A stretch of 64,000 bases of DNA from Pseudomonas sp. gcc21 (GTDB lineage: Bacteria; Pseudomonadota; Gammaproteobacteria; Pseudomonadales; Pseudomonadaceae), in NCBI RefSeq assembly GCF_012844345.1, contig NZ_CP051625.1, positions 2,418,001-2,482,000 of the forward strand, given 5' to 3'. Of this stretch, positions 32,012-41,699 are shown in pieces. Position 1 is the stretch's first letter. Each line of letters opens with the position of its first letter. The notes beneath the pieces are model-generated. The model was not told the DNA's origin. It made no database searches and saw only the letters and a program-made list of their open reading frames with translations. The position numbers and the translations under genes are program-made.

Positions 32012-34411
32012 ATGCGCTTCATAAAAATCGTTTTCTGGTCTTTGCTTGCCTTGGTGAGCGCCCCCCTCCTGGGCATAACCGGCATGGCACTTTATCTTAG
32101 CCCCGCTTTGCCGGATGTTGAAACACTTCGTGACGTTCAATTGCAAACGCCGTTGCGGATATATAGCACAGATCACAAATTGATTGCTGAATTTGGAGAA
32201 ATGCGTCGATTCCCAATCAGTTTCGACCAGATCCCACAGAACTTTATACTGGCCATGCTGGCCGCCGAGGACGATAACTTCCTCAACCATCACGGGGTTG
32301 ACCCGGCCGGCCTGCTGCGCGCCGCTGGAGAACTTGCCCGCACGGGTGAGATTCAGACGGGCGGTAGCACCATTACCATGCAGGTGGCAAAAAACTACTT
32401 CCTGTCGAGCGAGCGGGTATTCTCACGCAAACTCAACGAAATCTTTCTGGCGTTGCAGATCGAGCGAAGCCTGAGCAAGGAAGAGATTTTCGAGCTATAC
32501 GTCAACAAGATCTATCTGGGTAACCGTGCCTACGGTATCGAAGCCGCCGCCCACATTTATTATGGCAAACCCATCGCCGAGCTACCCTTGGCGGATATGG
32601 CAATGATTGCCGGCTTGCCCAAGGCGCCGTCTCGTTACAACCCAATCGCCGATCCAGAGCGCGCGCTTGCCCGCCGCAACTGGATTCTCCAACGCATGCT
32701 GGGTCTTGGGTATATCGACCAGGCTGCTTATGAGAAAGCGCTCGCGACGCCTAACAATGCGAAGAACCACGGCGCTAACCCCGAACTGGATGCCCCGTAC
32801 GTTGCTGAAATGGCCCGTCTCGAGATGATCCAGCGCTACGGTGATGCTGCGTATACCGACGGGTTTCATGTTTTCACCACGATTGACAGCCAGTTGCAGG
32901 AGCTCGCCGACCAGGCGCTCCGCGACGGCCTTCAGGAATACGACAGGCGTCACGGCTATCGTGGACCAGTAGCTCGCCATTCGGACGTCGATCCTCAACA
33001 GTGGCCTGCTTTGCTGGCAAAATACTCAGACATTGGCGGCCTGGCGCCTGCGCTGGTCACCGAGGTCGCGCCTGAGCATGCCCGGATCCAATTTCGCAAC
33101 GGTGATCAGGGCCGCATCGAATGGGACGACATGCGCTGGGCGCGGCCCTACCTGAATATCAACAGTCTGGGGCCGGTGCCCAAGCAACCCAGCGATGTAC
33201 TCGCAGCCGGCGATATCATCCGGGTTCGCACGACCGATACCGAGGGCCAATACCGCCTGGCACAGATCCCACAGGCGCAAAGCGCACTGGTCGCGCTGGA
33301 CCCACAGGACGGCAGCCTGAAAGCTCTGACCGGCGGTTTTTCCTTCGCTCAGAGCAAATATAACCGCGCCACCCAGGCACGCCGCCAACCGGGCTCCAGC
33401 TTCAAACCCTTTCTATATAGTGCTGCGCTCGATCACGGCTATACCCCAGCCAGCATGGTCAATGACGCACCTATTGTTTTCTCTGATCAATACATGGATA
33501 CCGATTGGCGGCCGCGCAATTCAGGGGGCGATTTTCTGGGTCCGATCCGGCTCCGGGAAGCGCTGTACCGTTCGCGTAACCTGGTGTCTGTCAGGCTGAT
33601 GCAGGATCTTGGCGTCGATAACGCTTTGACCTACATGGAACGTTTCGGATTTGCCCGCGAGGAGCTGCCGCGCAACCTTTCTGCCTCCCTTGGTACGCCG
33701 GAGTTAACGCCGCTACAAATAGCGCAGGGCTACACCGTCATAGCCAATGGTGGCTACGCGGTTAAACCCTATCTGATCCAGGAGATTCAGGACCGCCATC
33801 GCGAAACCATACACATTGCCCAGCCTGCGATGACGCCGCAGCGCCTCGCAGAGCGACATGATGCCATCGACAGTTATCGGAGCAATGCTGACCCGGACGA
33901 AGCTAAACAGGTATTACTGGCCGAACAGGTCATAGACCCCCGCACCACCTACCAGCTGACCAGCATGCTCAAGGACGTGATCAACCGCGGAACGGCAGTG
34001 AGAGCAAAGGCGCTGGAGCGCAGCGACCTGGCAGGCAAAACAGGCACCACCAACGACCAGAAGGATGGCTGGTTCTCGGGCTATAACGCCGATCTGGTCG
34101 CCACCGTCTGGGTTGGCTTCGACCAGCCAGCGCCGCTTGGTCGACGCGAGTATGGCGGTACCACGGCGTTGCCGATATGGATGAGGTTCATGGATGCTGC
34201 GCTGGATGGCGAACCAGAGAACAGCCAGCCGATGCCTGATGGCCTGCTCACCATGCGCATCGATCCGAACACCGGCCGCAGCGCGCGGCCCGGCAGTAAC
34301 GACAGCATTCTGGAAATATTCAAGGAAGAGGACGCCCCGCCCTCCTTTGGCGAACTGGACGACAACGGCTACCGCGACGACGGCGCTGTCACCCCGCTTG
34401 AGCTATTCTGA
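32012..34411 (+). CDS. ponA: Penicillin-binding protein 1A (bifunctional)
   Basis: 799 aa, the usual PBP1A length. N-terminal membrane anchor (about 7-30); glycosyltransferase GT51 motifs EDDNFLNHHG (near residue 86), GGSTITMQVAKNYFL and RKLNEIFLALQIE; an OB-like insert; transpeptidase motifs S462-S-F-K465, SRN in YRSRNLVS, and K676-T-G in the KTGTTND motif. It polymerises and crosslinks peptidoglycan at the inner membrane. It is transcribed divergently from pilM, as in Pseudomonas. Confidence 0.96.
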   Translation: MRFIKIVFWSLLALVSAPLLGITGMALYLSPALPDVETLRDVQLQTPLRIYSTDHKLIAEFGEMRRFPISFDQIPQNFILAMLAAEDDNFLNHHGVDPAGLLRAAGELARTGEIQTGGSTITMQVAKNYFLSSERVFSRKLNEIFLALQIERSLSKEEIFELYVNKIYLGNRAYGIEAAAHIYYGKPIAELPLADMAMIAGLPKAPSRYNPIADPERALARRNWILQRMLGLGYIDQAAYEKALATPNNAKNHGANPELDAPYVAEMARLEMIQRYGDAAYTDGFHVFTTIDSQLQELADQALRDGLQEYDRRHGYRGPVARHSDVDPQQWPALLAKYSDIGGLAPALVTEVAPEHARIQFRNGDQGRIEWDDMRWARPYLNINSLGPVPKQPSDVLAAGDIIRVRTTDTEGQYRLAQIPQAQSALVALDPQDGSLKALTGGFSFAQSKYNRATQARRQPGSSFKPFLYSAALDHGYTPASMVNDAPIVFSDQYMDTDWRPRNSGGDFLGPIRLREALYRSRNLVSVRLMQDLGVDNALTYMERFGFAREELPRNLSASLGTPELTPLQIAQGYTVIANGGYAVKPYLIQEIQDRHRETIHIAQPAMTPQRLAERHDAIDSYRSNADPDEAKQVLLAEQVIDPRTTYQLTSMLKDVINRGTAVRAKALERSDLAGKTGTTNDQKDGWFSGYNADLVATVWVGFDQPAPLGRREYGGTTALPIWMRFMDAALDGEPENSQPMPDGLLTMRIDPNTGRSARPGSNDSILEIFKEEDAPPSFGELDDNGYRDDGAVTPLELF

Positions 34412-34570
34412 CGCGCTATAAGCTGGAGCACTGTCAGCATATTCGAGGCAGAAACGGTCGCTGCTTTTTACGGGTCTCTGACTCTAAGCTGCGAGCTGCC
34501 TGACAATAACAAAGGGGCCGCGCCCGGCTTCAGGTTCGTTATTCAACGCAGCGAACCTGTAATCGCTTGA

Positions 34571-34597
34571 AACCGCTCAGGGTTCCTCCGAGCGGTT
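34571..34597. other. Inverted repeat in the leader of the carboxylase gene
   Basis: AACCGCTC and GAGCGGTT, perfect 8-bp arms separated by 11 bases, lie 30 bases before the carboxylase start codon. It could end the ponA transcript or regulate the carboxylase; there is no U-tract. Confidence 0.4.
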
Positions 34598-34627
34598 CGA
34601 TCGCCTGGCCACCCGCCGAGGACGAAT

Positions 34628-37600
34628 ATGAAGCCTTTCAAGAGCATGCTGATCGCCAACCGTGGCGAAATTGCGGTGCGTTTGGCCCGCGCCGCCGCCG
34701 AACTCGAAATCCGCAGCGTTGCGGTATTTTCTGAAGACGATTCCCTGTCGCTTCACGTACGCAAGGCAGATATTGCCGTCCCCTTGCGCGGACGCGGCGT
34801 TACCGCCTACCTGGACAGCGCTCAGCTGATTGCCATCGCCCTGGAACAGGGCTGCGACGCGGTTCACCCGGGTTACGGTTTCCTCAGCGAGAACGCCGAC
34901 TTCGCCAGGCAATGCACTGCCGCCGGGTTAACCTTTATCGGCCCCGATGCCAAGGTACTCGACGTGTTTGGCGACAAGGCCAGCGCCCGCCGACTCGCCG
35001 CCGAACACGATATCCCTCTGGCTCAAGGCACCAACAAACCGACCAGTCTGGACGAAGCCCGCGCCTTCATGGCATCGCTGGGTGCTGGCATACCCGTCAT
35101 GCTGAAAGCGCTGGCTGGCGGGGGCGGCCGTGGCATGCGCGCTGTCCGGAATGCGCCCGGACTGGAAGCAGCCTTCGCCCGCTGCAGCTCTGAAGCCGAG
35201 GCAGCTTTTGGCAATCCCGACCTGTATATCGAGAGACTGATCCTCCGGGCCCGCCACATTGAAGTCCAGATTGTCGGCGACGGCTCGGCAGTGGCGCATC
35301 TCTGGGAACGCGATTGCACCTTGCAGCGGCGCAACCAGAAACTCCTCGAAATCGCTCCCGCGCCCAATCTTGATCCTGAGCTGCGCCAGCGCCTGCTCGA
35401 TGCTGCGCTGAAGCTCACCGCGGCAGTCGGCTACCGCGGCCTGTGCACAGTGGAGTTTCTGCTCGATCAGGACACCGGCGATTTCATCTTCATGGAAGCC
35501 AACCCGCGGATTCAGGTCGAGCACACCGTTACGGAAGCGGTGACGGGCATTGATCTGGCCCAGCTGCAAATTCAGCTCGCTGCGGGGGCGAGTTTGTCGG
35601 AACTGGACATACAACAGCCTCAAATACCTGCGCCGCGAGGCTATGCCATACAGCTGCGCATCAATCTGGAAAGCATGCAGAGCGATGGCAGCGCGCGTCC
35701 CGCCGGCGGTACGTTAACCGCTTATGACCCACCCAGCGGGCCCGGTGTGCGTGTCGATGGGTGCGGTTATACCGGCTATACGAGCCATCCCGGTTTTGAT
35801 TCGCTGTTGGCAAAACTGATCGTGCATGCGCCGGCTGATTTCCCGGCCGTGCTGCGCAGGGCCTATCGCACCCTGTGCGAGTTCCGACTGGAAGGCGCAC
35901 CCAGCAACCAACCGTTTCTGCAAAACCTGCTACGGCATCCCGGGTTGGTGGATTATCAGGTCAGCACCGGTTTTATCGAAGCCCATGCATCTGAATTGCT
36001 GCAACCCACCCGCGAAGCGCATCCACAGTTCTACTTCGAACAGCACGCTGCCGAGCAAAACGCTCCGGCCAGCCGCACCACCGCCGTGCCGCACGGATGC
36101 GTTTCATTGGATGCTCCGGTACAGGGCGTTCTCGTCAGCCTTGACGTCAACACCGGCGACGCTGTGACCGCCGGACAGCAGGTCGCGATTATCGAAGCCA
36201 TGAAGATGGAGTTCGAGGTCAAGGCGACTCAGAGCGGCATAGTCCGTGGACGGGCGGCAGCCCCCGGCGACAATTTGTTTGAATCCAGTCCGCTGCTGTT
36301 CATTGAGCCAGCGGACATCCAGAACAACGCCCTCCAGAGCGAAGAACAACTGGATCTGGCGCACATACGGGCTGATCTCGACGAGGTGCTGCAGCGCCGC
36401 GGGCAGCTCACCGATGAACAGCGACCCGACGCCGTAGCCAAACGCCGCAAGACTGGCCAGCGTACTGCCCGCGAGAATCTTGCTGAGTTGCTCGACGAAG
36501 GCAGCTTCATGGAATACGGCGGCTTCGCTCTCGCTGCGCAACGCACGCGACGCAGTCATGAAGAACTGTTGAAGATGAGCCCTGCTGACGGCCTGATCGC
36601 CGGCATCGGTACGGTAAACGCGGAGCTGTTTGGTAACGAGACAGCGCGCTGCATGGCCATGAGTTACGACTACACGGTCTTTGCCGGCACCCAGGGCGTA
36701 ATGAATCACAAGAAGACTGACCGCATGCTCGAACTGGCTGAGCAGTGGCGCCTTCCACTGGTATTTTTCACCGAGGGCGGCGGCGGACGGCCGGGTGATA
36801 TCGACAAGGTGGGTGTGGCCGGGCTGGATTGTACAACCTTCATGCGTATGGCGCGGCTGAGCGGGCAGGTTCCTTTGGTGGGCGTAGTCTCCGGACGCTG
36901 TTTCGCCGGCAATGCGGCACTGCTCGGGTGTTGCGATGTGATCATTGCGACCGAGAATGCCAGCATCGGGATGGCCGGTCCGGCGATGATCGAAGGCGGC
37001 GGGCTCGGGCGTTTCACGCCGGAGCAAGTCGGGCCAACCGGTATTCAGGCACCCAACGGGGTGATTGATGTGCTGGTCAAGGATGAGGCGGAAGCGACTC
37101 GGGTCGCCAAACAGTATCTGTCCTATTTCCAGGGTGATCTGCCAAGTGGAGACTGCACTGATCAACGCCGGTTGCGGCACCTGATTCCGGAGAACCGTCT
37201 TCGCGCCTACGATATCCGTGAGGTAATCGAGACGCTGGCCGATGACGGATCGGTGCTGGAGCTGCGCCGCCAGTTTGCGCCGGGCCTGATCACGGCACTG
37301 CTTCGTATCGACGGCAAGGCCTTTGGCTTGATGGCGAACAACCCTATGCATCTTGGCGGAGCGATTGACGCGGTTGCAGGTGACAAGGCCGCGCGCTTCA
37401 TGCAGCTGTGTCAGGCGCACGGACTGCCGCTGGTATCCCTGTGCGATACGCCCGGTTTCATGGTCGGGCCGGAGTCTGAGCAACAGGCCACGGTGCGGCA
37501 TGTTTCGCGCATGTTTGTGACGGCTGCGAGCCTGACGGTGCCCTTCTTTACCATCGTGCTGCGCAAGGGTTACGGGCTCGGTGCGCAGGCAATGGCGGCC

Positions 37601-37918
37601 GGCAGCTTTCATGCACCGATGTTTACCATTGGTTGGCCGAGCAGCGAGTTCGGTGCGATGGGTCTGGAAGGTGCCGTGCGGCTCGGTTACGCCAAGGAGT
37701 TGGCGGCGGTAGACGATGAGCAGGATCGTCAGGCCTTGTTCGATAAGCTGGTTAGCGAGCTCTATACACGCGGCAAGGGCATCAGCATGGCGAGCTTCCT
37801 TGAGATCGATGCGGTGATTGATCCGCTGGAAACGCGCGATTGGTTGTTGCGCGGGCTGAGTTCGGCGCCGCCCGAGTCGCGGCAGCGTGGGACCCGGCCT
37901 TTTGTGGATACCTGGTAG
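34628..37918 (+). CDS. Single-chain biotin-dependent acyl-CoA carboxylase (BC-BCCP-CT fusion, LCC-like)
   Basis: 1096 aa. Residues 1 to about 445 form biotin carboxylase: HPGYGFLSEN near residue 80, the glycine loop GGGGRGMR near 165, and FMEANPRIQVEHTVTE. The biotinyl domain has EAMKME with biotin-accepting Lys526. From about 575 the chain is a complete acetyl/propionyl-CoA carboxyltransferase of the AccD5/PccB type (RENLAELLDEGSFMEYGG ... SLCDTPGFMVGPESE). The order and ~1,100-residue size fit the single-chain long-chain acyl-CoA carboxylase (LCC) class and the size of P. aeruginosa PA1400. It would carboxylate an acyl-CoA with ATP and bicarbonate. It is not pyruvate carboxylase, since the carboxyltransferase is crotonase-fold. 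GAGGA precedes the ATG. Confidence 0.92.
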   Translation: MKPFKSMLIANRGEIAVRLARAAAELEIRSVAVFSEDDSLSLHVRKADIAVPLRGRGVTAYLDSAQLIAIALEQGCDAVHPGYGFLSENADFARQCTAAGLTFIGPDAKVLDVFGDKASARRLAAEHDIPLAQGTNKPTSLDEARAFMASLGAGIPVMLKALAGGGGRGMRAVRNAPGLEAAFARCSSEAEAAFGNPDLYIERLILRARHIEVQIVGDGSAVAHLWERDCTLQRRNQKLLEIAPAPNLDPELRQRLLDAALKLTAAVGYRGLCTVEFLLDQDTGDFIFMEANPRIQVEHTVTEAVTGIDLAQLQIQLAAGASLSELDIQQPQIPAPRGYAIQLRINLESMQSDGSARPAGGTLTAYDPPSGPGVRVDGCGYTGYTSHPGFDSLLAKLIVHAPADFPAVLRRAYRTLCEFRLEGAPSNQPFLQNLLRHPGLVDYQVSTGFIEAHASELLQPTREAHPQFYFEQHAAEQNAPASRTTAVPHGCVSLDAPVQGVLVSLDVNTGDAVTAGQQVAIIEAMKMEFEVKATQSGIVRGRAAAPGDNLFESSPLLFIEPADIQNNALQSEEQLDLAHIRADLDEVLQRRGQLTDEQRPDAVAKRRKTGQRTARENLAELLDEGSFMEYGGFALAAQRTRRSHEELLKMSPADGLIAGIGTVNAELFGNETARCMAMSYDYTVFAGTQGVMNHKKTDRMLELAEQWRLPLVFFTEGGGGRPGDIDKVGVAGLDCTTFMRMARLSGQVPLVGVVSGRCFAGNAALLGCCDVIIATENASIGMAGPAMIEGGGLGRFTPEQVGPTGIQAPNGVIDVLVKDEAEATRVAKQYLSYFQGDLPSGDCTDQRRLRHLIPENRLRAYDIREVIETLADDGSVLELRRQFAPGLITALLRIDGKAFGLMANNPMHLGGAIDAVAGDKAARFMQLCQAHGLPLVSLCDTPGFMVGPESEQQATVRHVSRMFVTAASLTVPFFTIVLRKGYGLGAQAMAAGSFHAPMFTIGWPSSEFGAMGLEGAVRLGYAKELAAVDDEQDRQALFDKLVSELYTRGKGISMASFLEIDAVIDPLETRDWLLRGLSSAPPESRQRGTRPFVDTW

Positions 37919-38335
37919 GCGATGTTGTTCGAGCCGCTGGCGGTTTGTGCTGATAGGCCGGCGTACAGAGCCACTGGCGCAAGACGCCGTGAATCCGTCC
38001 CTGGAGGCTTGACGAAAACATCCCTGTTTTCGACACTTGCGCCAGCGGCTCAGTCCGCTGGCCAGTCGGGCATTTGTGTTGTTTTGAGTTTGCTGTCCAA
38101 AAGCCAAGTCAAAACCGCCGGACGTTGAGCTTGCGGCTTCGATAGTGCTGCGCATTGCCTACGCTGGCTGGCGTGTAATTGGCGTGAGCCTGCGCGTTGT
38201 GCCGCCAGCGCAAGACGCCGTGAATCCGTCCTTGGAGGCTTGACGAAAACGTCCCGGTTTTCAACACTTGCGCCAGCGGCTCGGCCCGCTGGCTTGACTA
38301 GCTTTCGTGTGACGTTGGGCTTGCTGTCCCAAACC
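37919..38335. repeat. Two copies (D, E) of the dispersed structured repeat between convergent genes
   Basis: Core D (37975-38044) is bounded by the 9-bp inverted repeat TGGCGCAAG / CTTGCGCCA and has the inner 8-bp palindrome CGAAAACA-TCCC-TGTTTTCG (38013-38032). Core E (about 38205-38275) has GAAAAC-GTCCCG-GTTTTC in the same place. Both are followed by CAGCGGCTC-nnn-CCGCTGG, which can form a further short stem. They share orientation with copy C near 14.2 kb and are opposite to A and B near 9.9 kb. No credible gene lies in the gap. Confidence 0.85.
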
Positions 38336-40012
38336 TCAAATCAAGGTCTTTGTGACTCCATTCTGGAGCTCGGACCAGGACAGCGTCCTGTCTGCTCTGG
38401 GTAGTAATCCTGGTGCATGTCCTAGCAGTAATACGGTGCGGCCAGCCAGCCATGGTTCGATATTCCTGCGAACGCGCTCTGCTGTTGCTTTATCCAGACC
38501 ATTGAATGGCTCGTCGAGTATGACGACCGGGCTGCCTTTGAGCAGCACCCTTGCGAGGGCGAGCCGGCGGCCCTCTCCGCCTGAGAGTTGCTTGCCGGAC
38601 TCCCCTACCCAGGTATCCAGTCCGGCGGGTAATTGTTCGACCATGTCCGCCAGCTCCACCCTTTCCAGCACGTGCCAGAGCTGTGCATCGGTTGCATCCG
38701 GCGCGGCCAACAACAGATTGGCGGCGATGCTGTCGTGCAGCAGTTCGGTCTGCTGGGTCAGATAGCCGACGTGAGCGCGCCAATCCTGCAGGGCTAACTG
38801 ACTGAGCGCGGCTTTGCCGATTTGCACCCTGCCCGCGTCGGGATCGATTAGCCGGGCGGCGAGTTGTGCGAGGGTGGATTTGCCGCATCCGGAGGGGCCG
38901 ATGATGGCCAATGAAGTGCCTGCCGGCACGGTCAGGTCAAGATTGGCAATCCCGGCGTACTCTACGTCGACAGCATCCCACTTCAGTGTGAGGTCGGCAG
39001 GTACTGGATGCGGCGCTGTCGGTTCCGCCAGTTGGCTGCTTAGCGCAACCTGTTTATTCAATCGCGCCGCGGCGGCACGGGTGGCGCCGTATTGCGCGAA
39101 GGCGCCAGGCAATGGGGCCAAGCCTTCGCCCAGTGCCAGTAATGCCAGTGTTATCAATACAGCGACGGGGCCGCTCAACGTGCCTTGCTCGGTTGCCCAG
39201 AGCGCGCCAAAGAAGCCAATGAGCATGCAGAATAGTACACCGGCGGCGGCCAGCGCCTGACCCAGGGCGACTCGCAGCTGCAGTTTCAGCTGGTCATCGA
39301 GCATGTTTTGACTGGCTTGCAGCAGTTGCGTTTGATGGCGCACAAGGGTACCCGCGGCGGTCAGCTCGGCAAGGCCCTGCAGCTGCTCGATGCTCAGCGT
39401 ACGCATCTGGTCGAGCTGCTCGACCCGTGCTGCGCTCAGACGCATGGCCCAGGCGGCCATGCCAAAGGTCAAGGCGCACAGCAGGATCAGCAGCACTATA
39501 CCCAGCAGTACGCCCAATGCGAGGTGAAACAGCGCAATGACGCCGCACACCAGCAATACGCCGAAGAAAGCCACAGCGGGCGGTGCCAACAGTCGTAGAT
39601 AGAGCGTGTCCAGCGTATCGATGTCAGCCGTCAGGCGGTTGAGCCATTGGGGGGCGCGGAGTCGGCTCAGGGTCGCGCCATCTAGACGTGCCAGCGCAGC
39701 GAAGTGCGTGCTGCGCAAATCAGCCAACAGGCCGAGCACGCTGTTGTGGTTGTAGATACGCTCCGTGTAGCGTGCAACCGTGCGGGTCAGGGCGAAGAAG
39801 CGGATGCCGCCGCCGGGCACGTACACGTCGAACGCAATGCGCTGACCTGCAGCCCAGAGCATGGCGGTAACGCCGGTTGCGGTAATGAACCATCCCGACA
39901 GCGCCAGCAGCCCTATGGCGCTGAGGAAGGTCGCTGCGATCAGTAATGCGCCGATCATCAACCGAGCGCGCTTGACCAGTATCAGCGTCAGCCACGGCCG
40001 CAGCTCATTCAT
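38336..40012 (-). CDS. cydC: Heterodimeric thiol ABC exporter subunit CydC
   Basis: 558 aa. Six membrane helices fill about residues 15-320; the nucleotide-binding domain has Walker A GPSGCGKST, the variant signature LSGGEGRR and Walker B VVILDEP. CydDC exports cysteine and glutathione to the periplasm and is needed for bd oxidase assembly. It overlaps cydD by 8 bases. Confidence 0.93.
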   Translation of the reverse strand: MNELRPWLTLILVKRARLMIGALLIAATFLSAIGLLALSGWFITATGVTAMLWAAGQRIAFDVYVPGGGIRFFALTRTVARYTERIYNHNSVLGLLADLRSTHFAALARLDGATLSRLRAPQWLNRLTADIDTLDTLYLRLLAPPAVAFFGVLLVCGVIALFHLALGVLLGIVLLILLCALTFGMAAWAMRLSAARVEQLDQMRTLSIEQLQGLAELTAAGTLVRHQTQLLQASQNMLDDQLKLQLRVALGQALAAAGVLFCMLIGFFGALWATEQGTLSGPVAVLITLALLALGEGLAPLPGAFAQYGATRAAAARLNKQVALSSQLAEPTAPHPVPADLTLKWDAVDVEYAGIANLDLTVPAGTSLAIIGPSGCGKSTLAQLAARLIDPDAGRVQIGKAALSQLALQDWRAHVGYLTQQTELLHDSIAANLLLAAPDATDAQLWHVLERVELADMVEQLPAGLDTWVGESGKQLSGGEGRRLALARVLLKGSPVVILDEPFNGLDKATAERVRRNIEPWLAGRTVLLLGHAPGLLPRADRTLSWSELQNGVTKTLI

Positions 40013-41699
40013 CCTTGAGCCTCCCGCCGCGCAGACTCAGCGTCCGGTTGGCCATCGCCACGATGGCTGGTTGATGGGTAGCGATCAGAAGGGTTCGGCC
40101 GCTGCGGGCCAACGCCAGAAGTGCTTCGATCACCTCAGCCTCACTGTCCGGATCGAGGCTTGCGGTCGGCTCGTCCAATAGAACCAGCTCGGCATCAATC
40201 AACCATACCCGCGCTAACGCCAGGCGCTGGGCCTGTCCGCCGGATAAGCCACGACCACCCTCGCCCAGCTGGGTGTCGAGCCCCTGGGGTTGTGCTGCAA
40301 GCACATCGTTCAGTCCGGCAGCCTCCAGCGCTGCATACATAGCGGGTACGTCTGCATCCGGTGCGATCAACCGCAGGTTGTCAGCCCAGCTCCCCTTGAT
40401 CAGAAAGGGCTTCTGACCAAGCCAGGCGACCGGCTCGGCCCCGGGGAGCTGACCGAATAACGAGACCTCGCCTGCCTGGGGCTGGATGAACCCCGCGAGA
40501 CAACTGAGCAGCGTTGACTTGCCCGATCCGGAGGGTCCGACCAGCGCGACCACTTCGCCGCGACGGATGCAGAAACTGACGTCTCTCAACACCGGGCTCC
40601 GACCTGAATAACCAACCTTGACCTGGTTAACCACCACGCTGTCTGTGCGTGGGCTCGTGCTGACAGCGCGTCTGTGTGGCGGTTCGCTGTCTACACCTGT
40701 CGACAATCCAACCAGCGCATCAGCTGCGCCCAGCGCGGCGGCGCGGTCATGATAAAACTGAGCAAGGTTGCGCAGCGGTTGAAAGAATTCCGGCGCCAGC
40801 AAGAGGATGAACAAACCGCTGAACAGTGTCAGTTGCGGGGCGGGTCCGAAGTCGATGTAGCCGAGCAGACCAAATCCGATATACATGGCGACGACGGCAA
40901 TCGCCACAGAGGCGAAAAACTCCAGTACCGCAGAAGACAGAAAAGCCACTCGCAGGGTGCGCATGGTGACGGCTCGATACTGCTGGGCTGCCGCGGCTAC
41001 GTCAGTGCTCGCCCTTTCAACCTGACCGAACAGTTGCAGACTGGTAAGACTGCGTACCCGATCGAGAAAATGCCCGGCCAGACGCCCTGCTTCGAGAACA
41101 TGTTGCTGGCTCAAGCGCTCTGCACTCATGCCGATCAGCGCCATGAACGTCGGGATCAAGGGCGCGGCTATCAGCAGGAACAGCGCGGCGAGCCAGTCCA
41201 GCCAGAATACAACCGCAAGAATCGACAGCGGGCCAAGCAGGGCTAACCATTGCTGGGGCAGATAGCGGGCGAAGTAGCTGTCCAGTGCTTCGACCTGCTC
41301 GACCCAGTAATAGGCCAGGGTCGCGCTGGAGCGACCGGCCAGTTGCACCGGACCCTGCGCTGCCCACTCGCCGAGCAGTTCGCTGCGCACCCGCTGTCGC
41401 ACCCTGGCACTGGCGAGCTGGCCGAAAAATTCCTGCGCCGCCTGGCTGACTGCACGGACCATCACTGCTGCTATCAATCCGATCGCCGGCCCGATCTGCG
41501 ATCCTAATGTCTGTCCCTCAATCAACGTGCGGAAGACAATCAAGGCGAGCAGCCCGGCCAGACAGATTAACGCCAGGATATTGATCATCCCGGCGGTCAC
41601 TACACCAAGCAGCAAAGGCCTGACCTTAGCCTGCTGACGGGCCAACCAATGTCGAGCCGAATCCGGCGGGCCTGCCGGCTCAGTGATAGCCTTCTCCAA
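40005..41699 (-). CDS. cydD: Heterodimeric thiol ABC exporter subunit CydD
   Basis: 564 aa. Membrane domain at residues 1 to about 330, then Walker A GPSGSGKST, signature LSGGQAQR and Walker B LVLLDEP. The apparent start is a TTG (41697-41699) with AAGG upstream, lying inside the end of cydB; no ATG is suitably placed, so expression is probably coupled to cydB. Partner of CydC. Confidence 0.92.
   Translation of the reverse strand: MEKAITEPAGPPDSARHWLARQQAKVRPLLLGVVTAGMINILALICLAGLLALIVFRTLIEGQTLGSQIGPAIGLIAAVMVRAVSQAAQEFFGQLASARVRQRVRSELLGEWAAQGPVQLAGRSSATLAYYWVEQVEALDSYFARYLPQQWLALLGPLSILAVVFWLDWLAALFLLIAAPLIPTFMALIGMSAERLSQQHVLEAGRLAGHFLDRVRSLTSLQLFGQVERASTDVAAAAQQYRAVTMRTLRVAFLSSAVLEFFASVAIAVVAMYIGFGLLGYIDFGPAPQLTLFSGLFILLLAPEFFQPLRNLAQFYHDRAAALGAADALVGLSTGVDSEPPHRRAVSTSPRTDSVVVNQVKVGYSGRSPVLRDVSFCIRRGEVVALVGPSGSGKSTLLSCLAGFIQPQAGEVSLFGQLPGAEPVAWLGQKPFLIKGSWADNLRLIAPDADVPAMYAALEAAGLNDVLAAQPQGLDTQLGEGGRGLSGGQAQRLALARVWLIDAELVLLDEPTASLDPDSEAEVIEALLALARSGRTLLIATHQPAIVAMANRTLSLRGGRLKDE

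Noticed and set aside
34628..37918. Pyruvate carboxylase
   Set aside because: The carboxyltransferase half is crotonase-like (AccD5/PccB), not the TIM-barrel of pyruvate carboxylase, and the biotin domain is central rather than C-terminal.
36104..38155. 683-codon frame on the minus strand
   Set aside because: It is antisense to almost all of the carboxylase carboxyltransferase domain and reads through repeat D; composition is typical of a shadow frame in GC-rich DNA.
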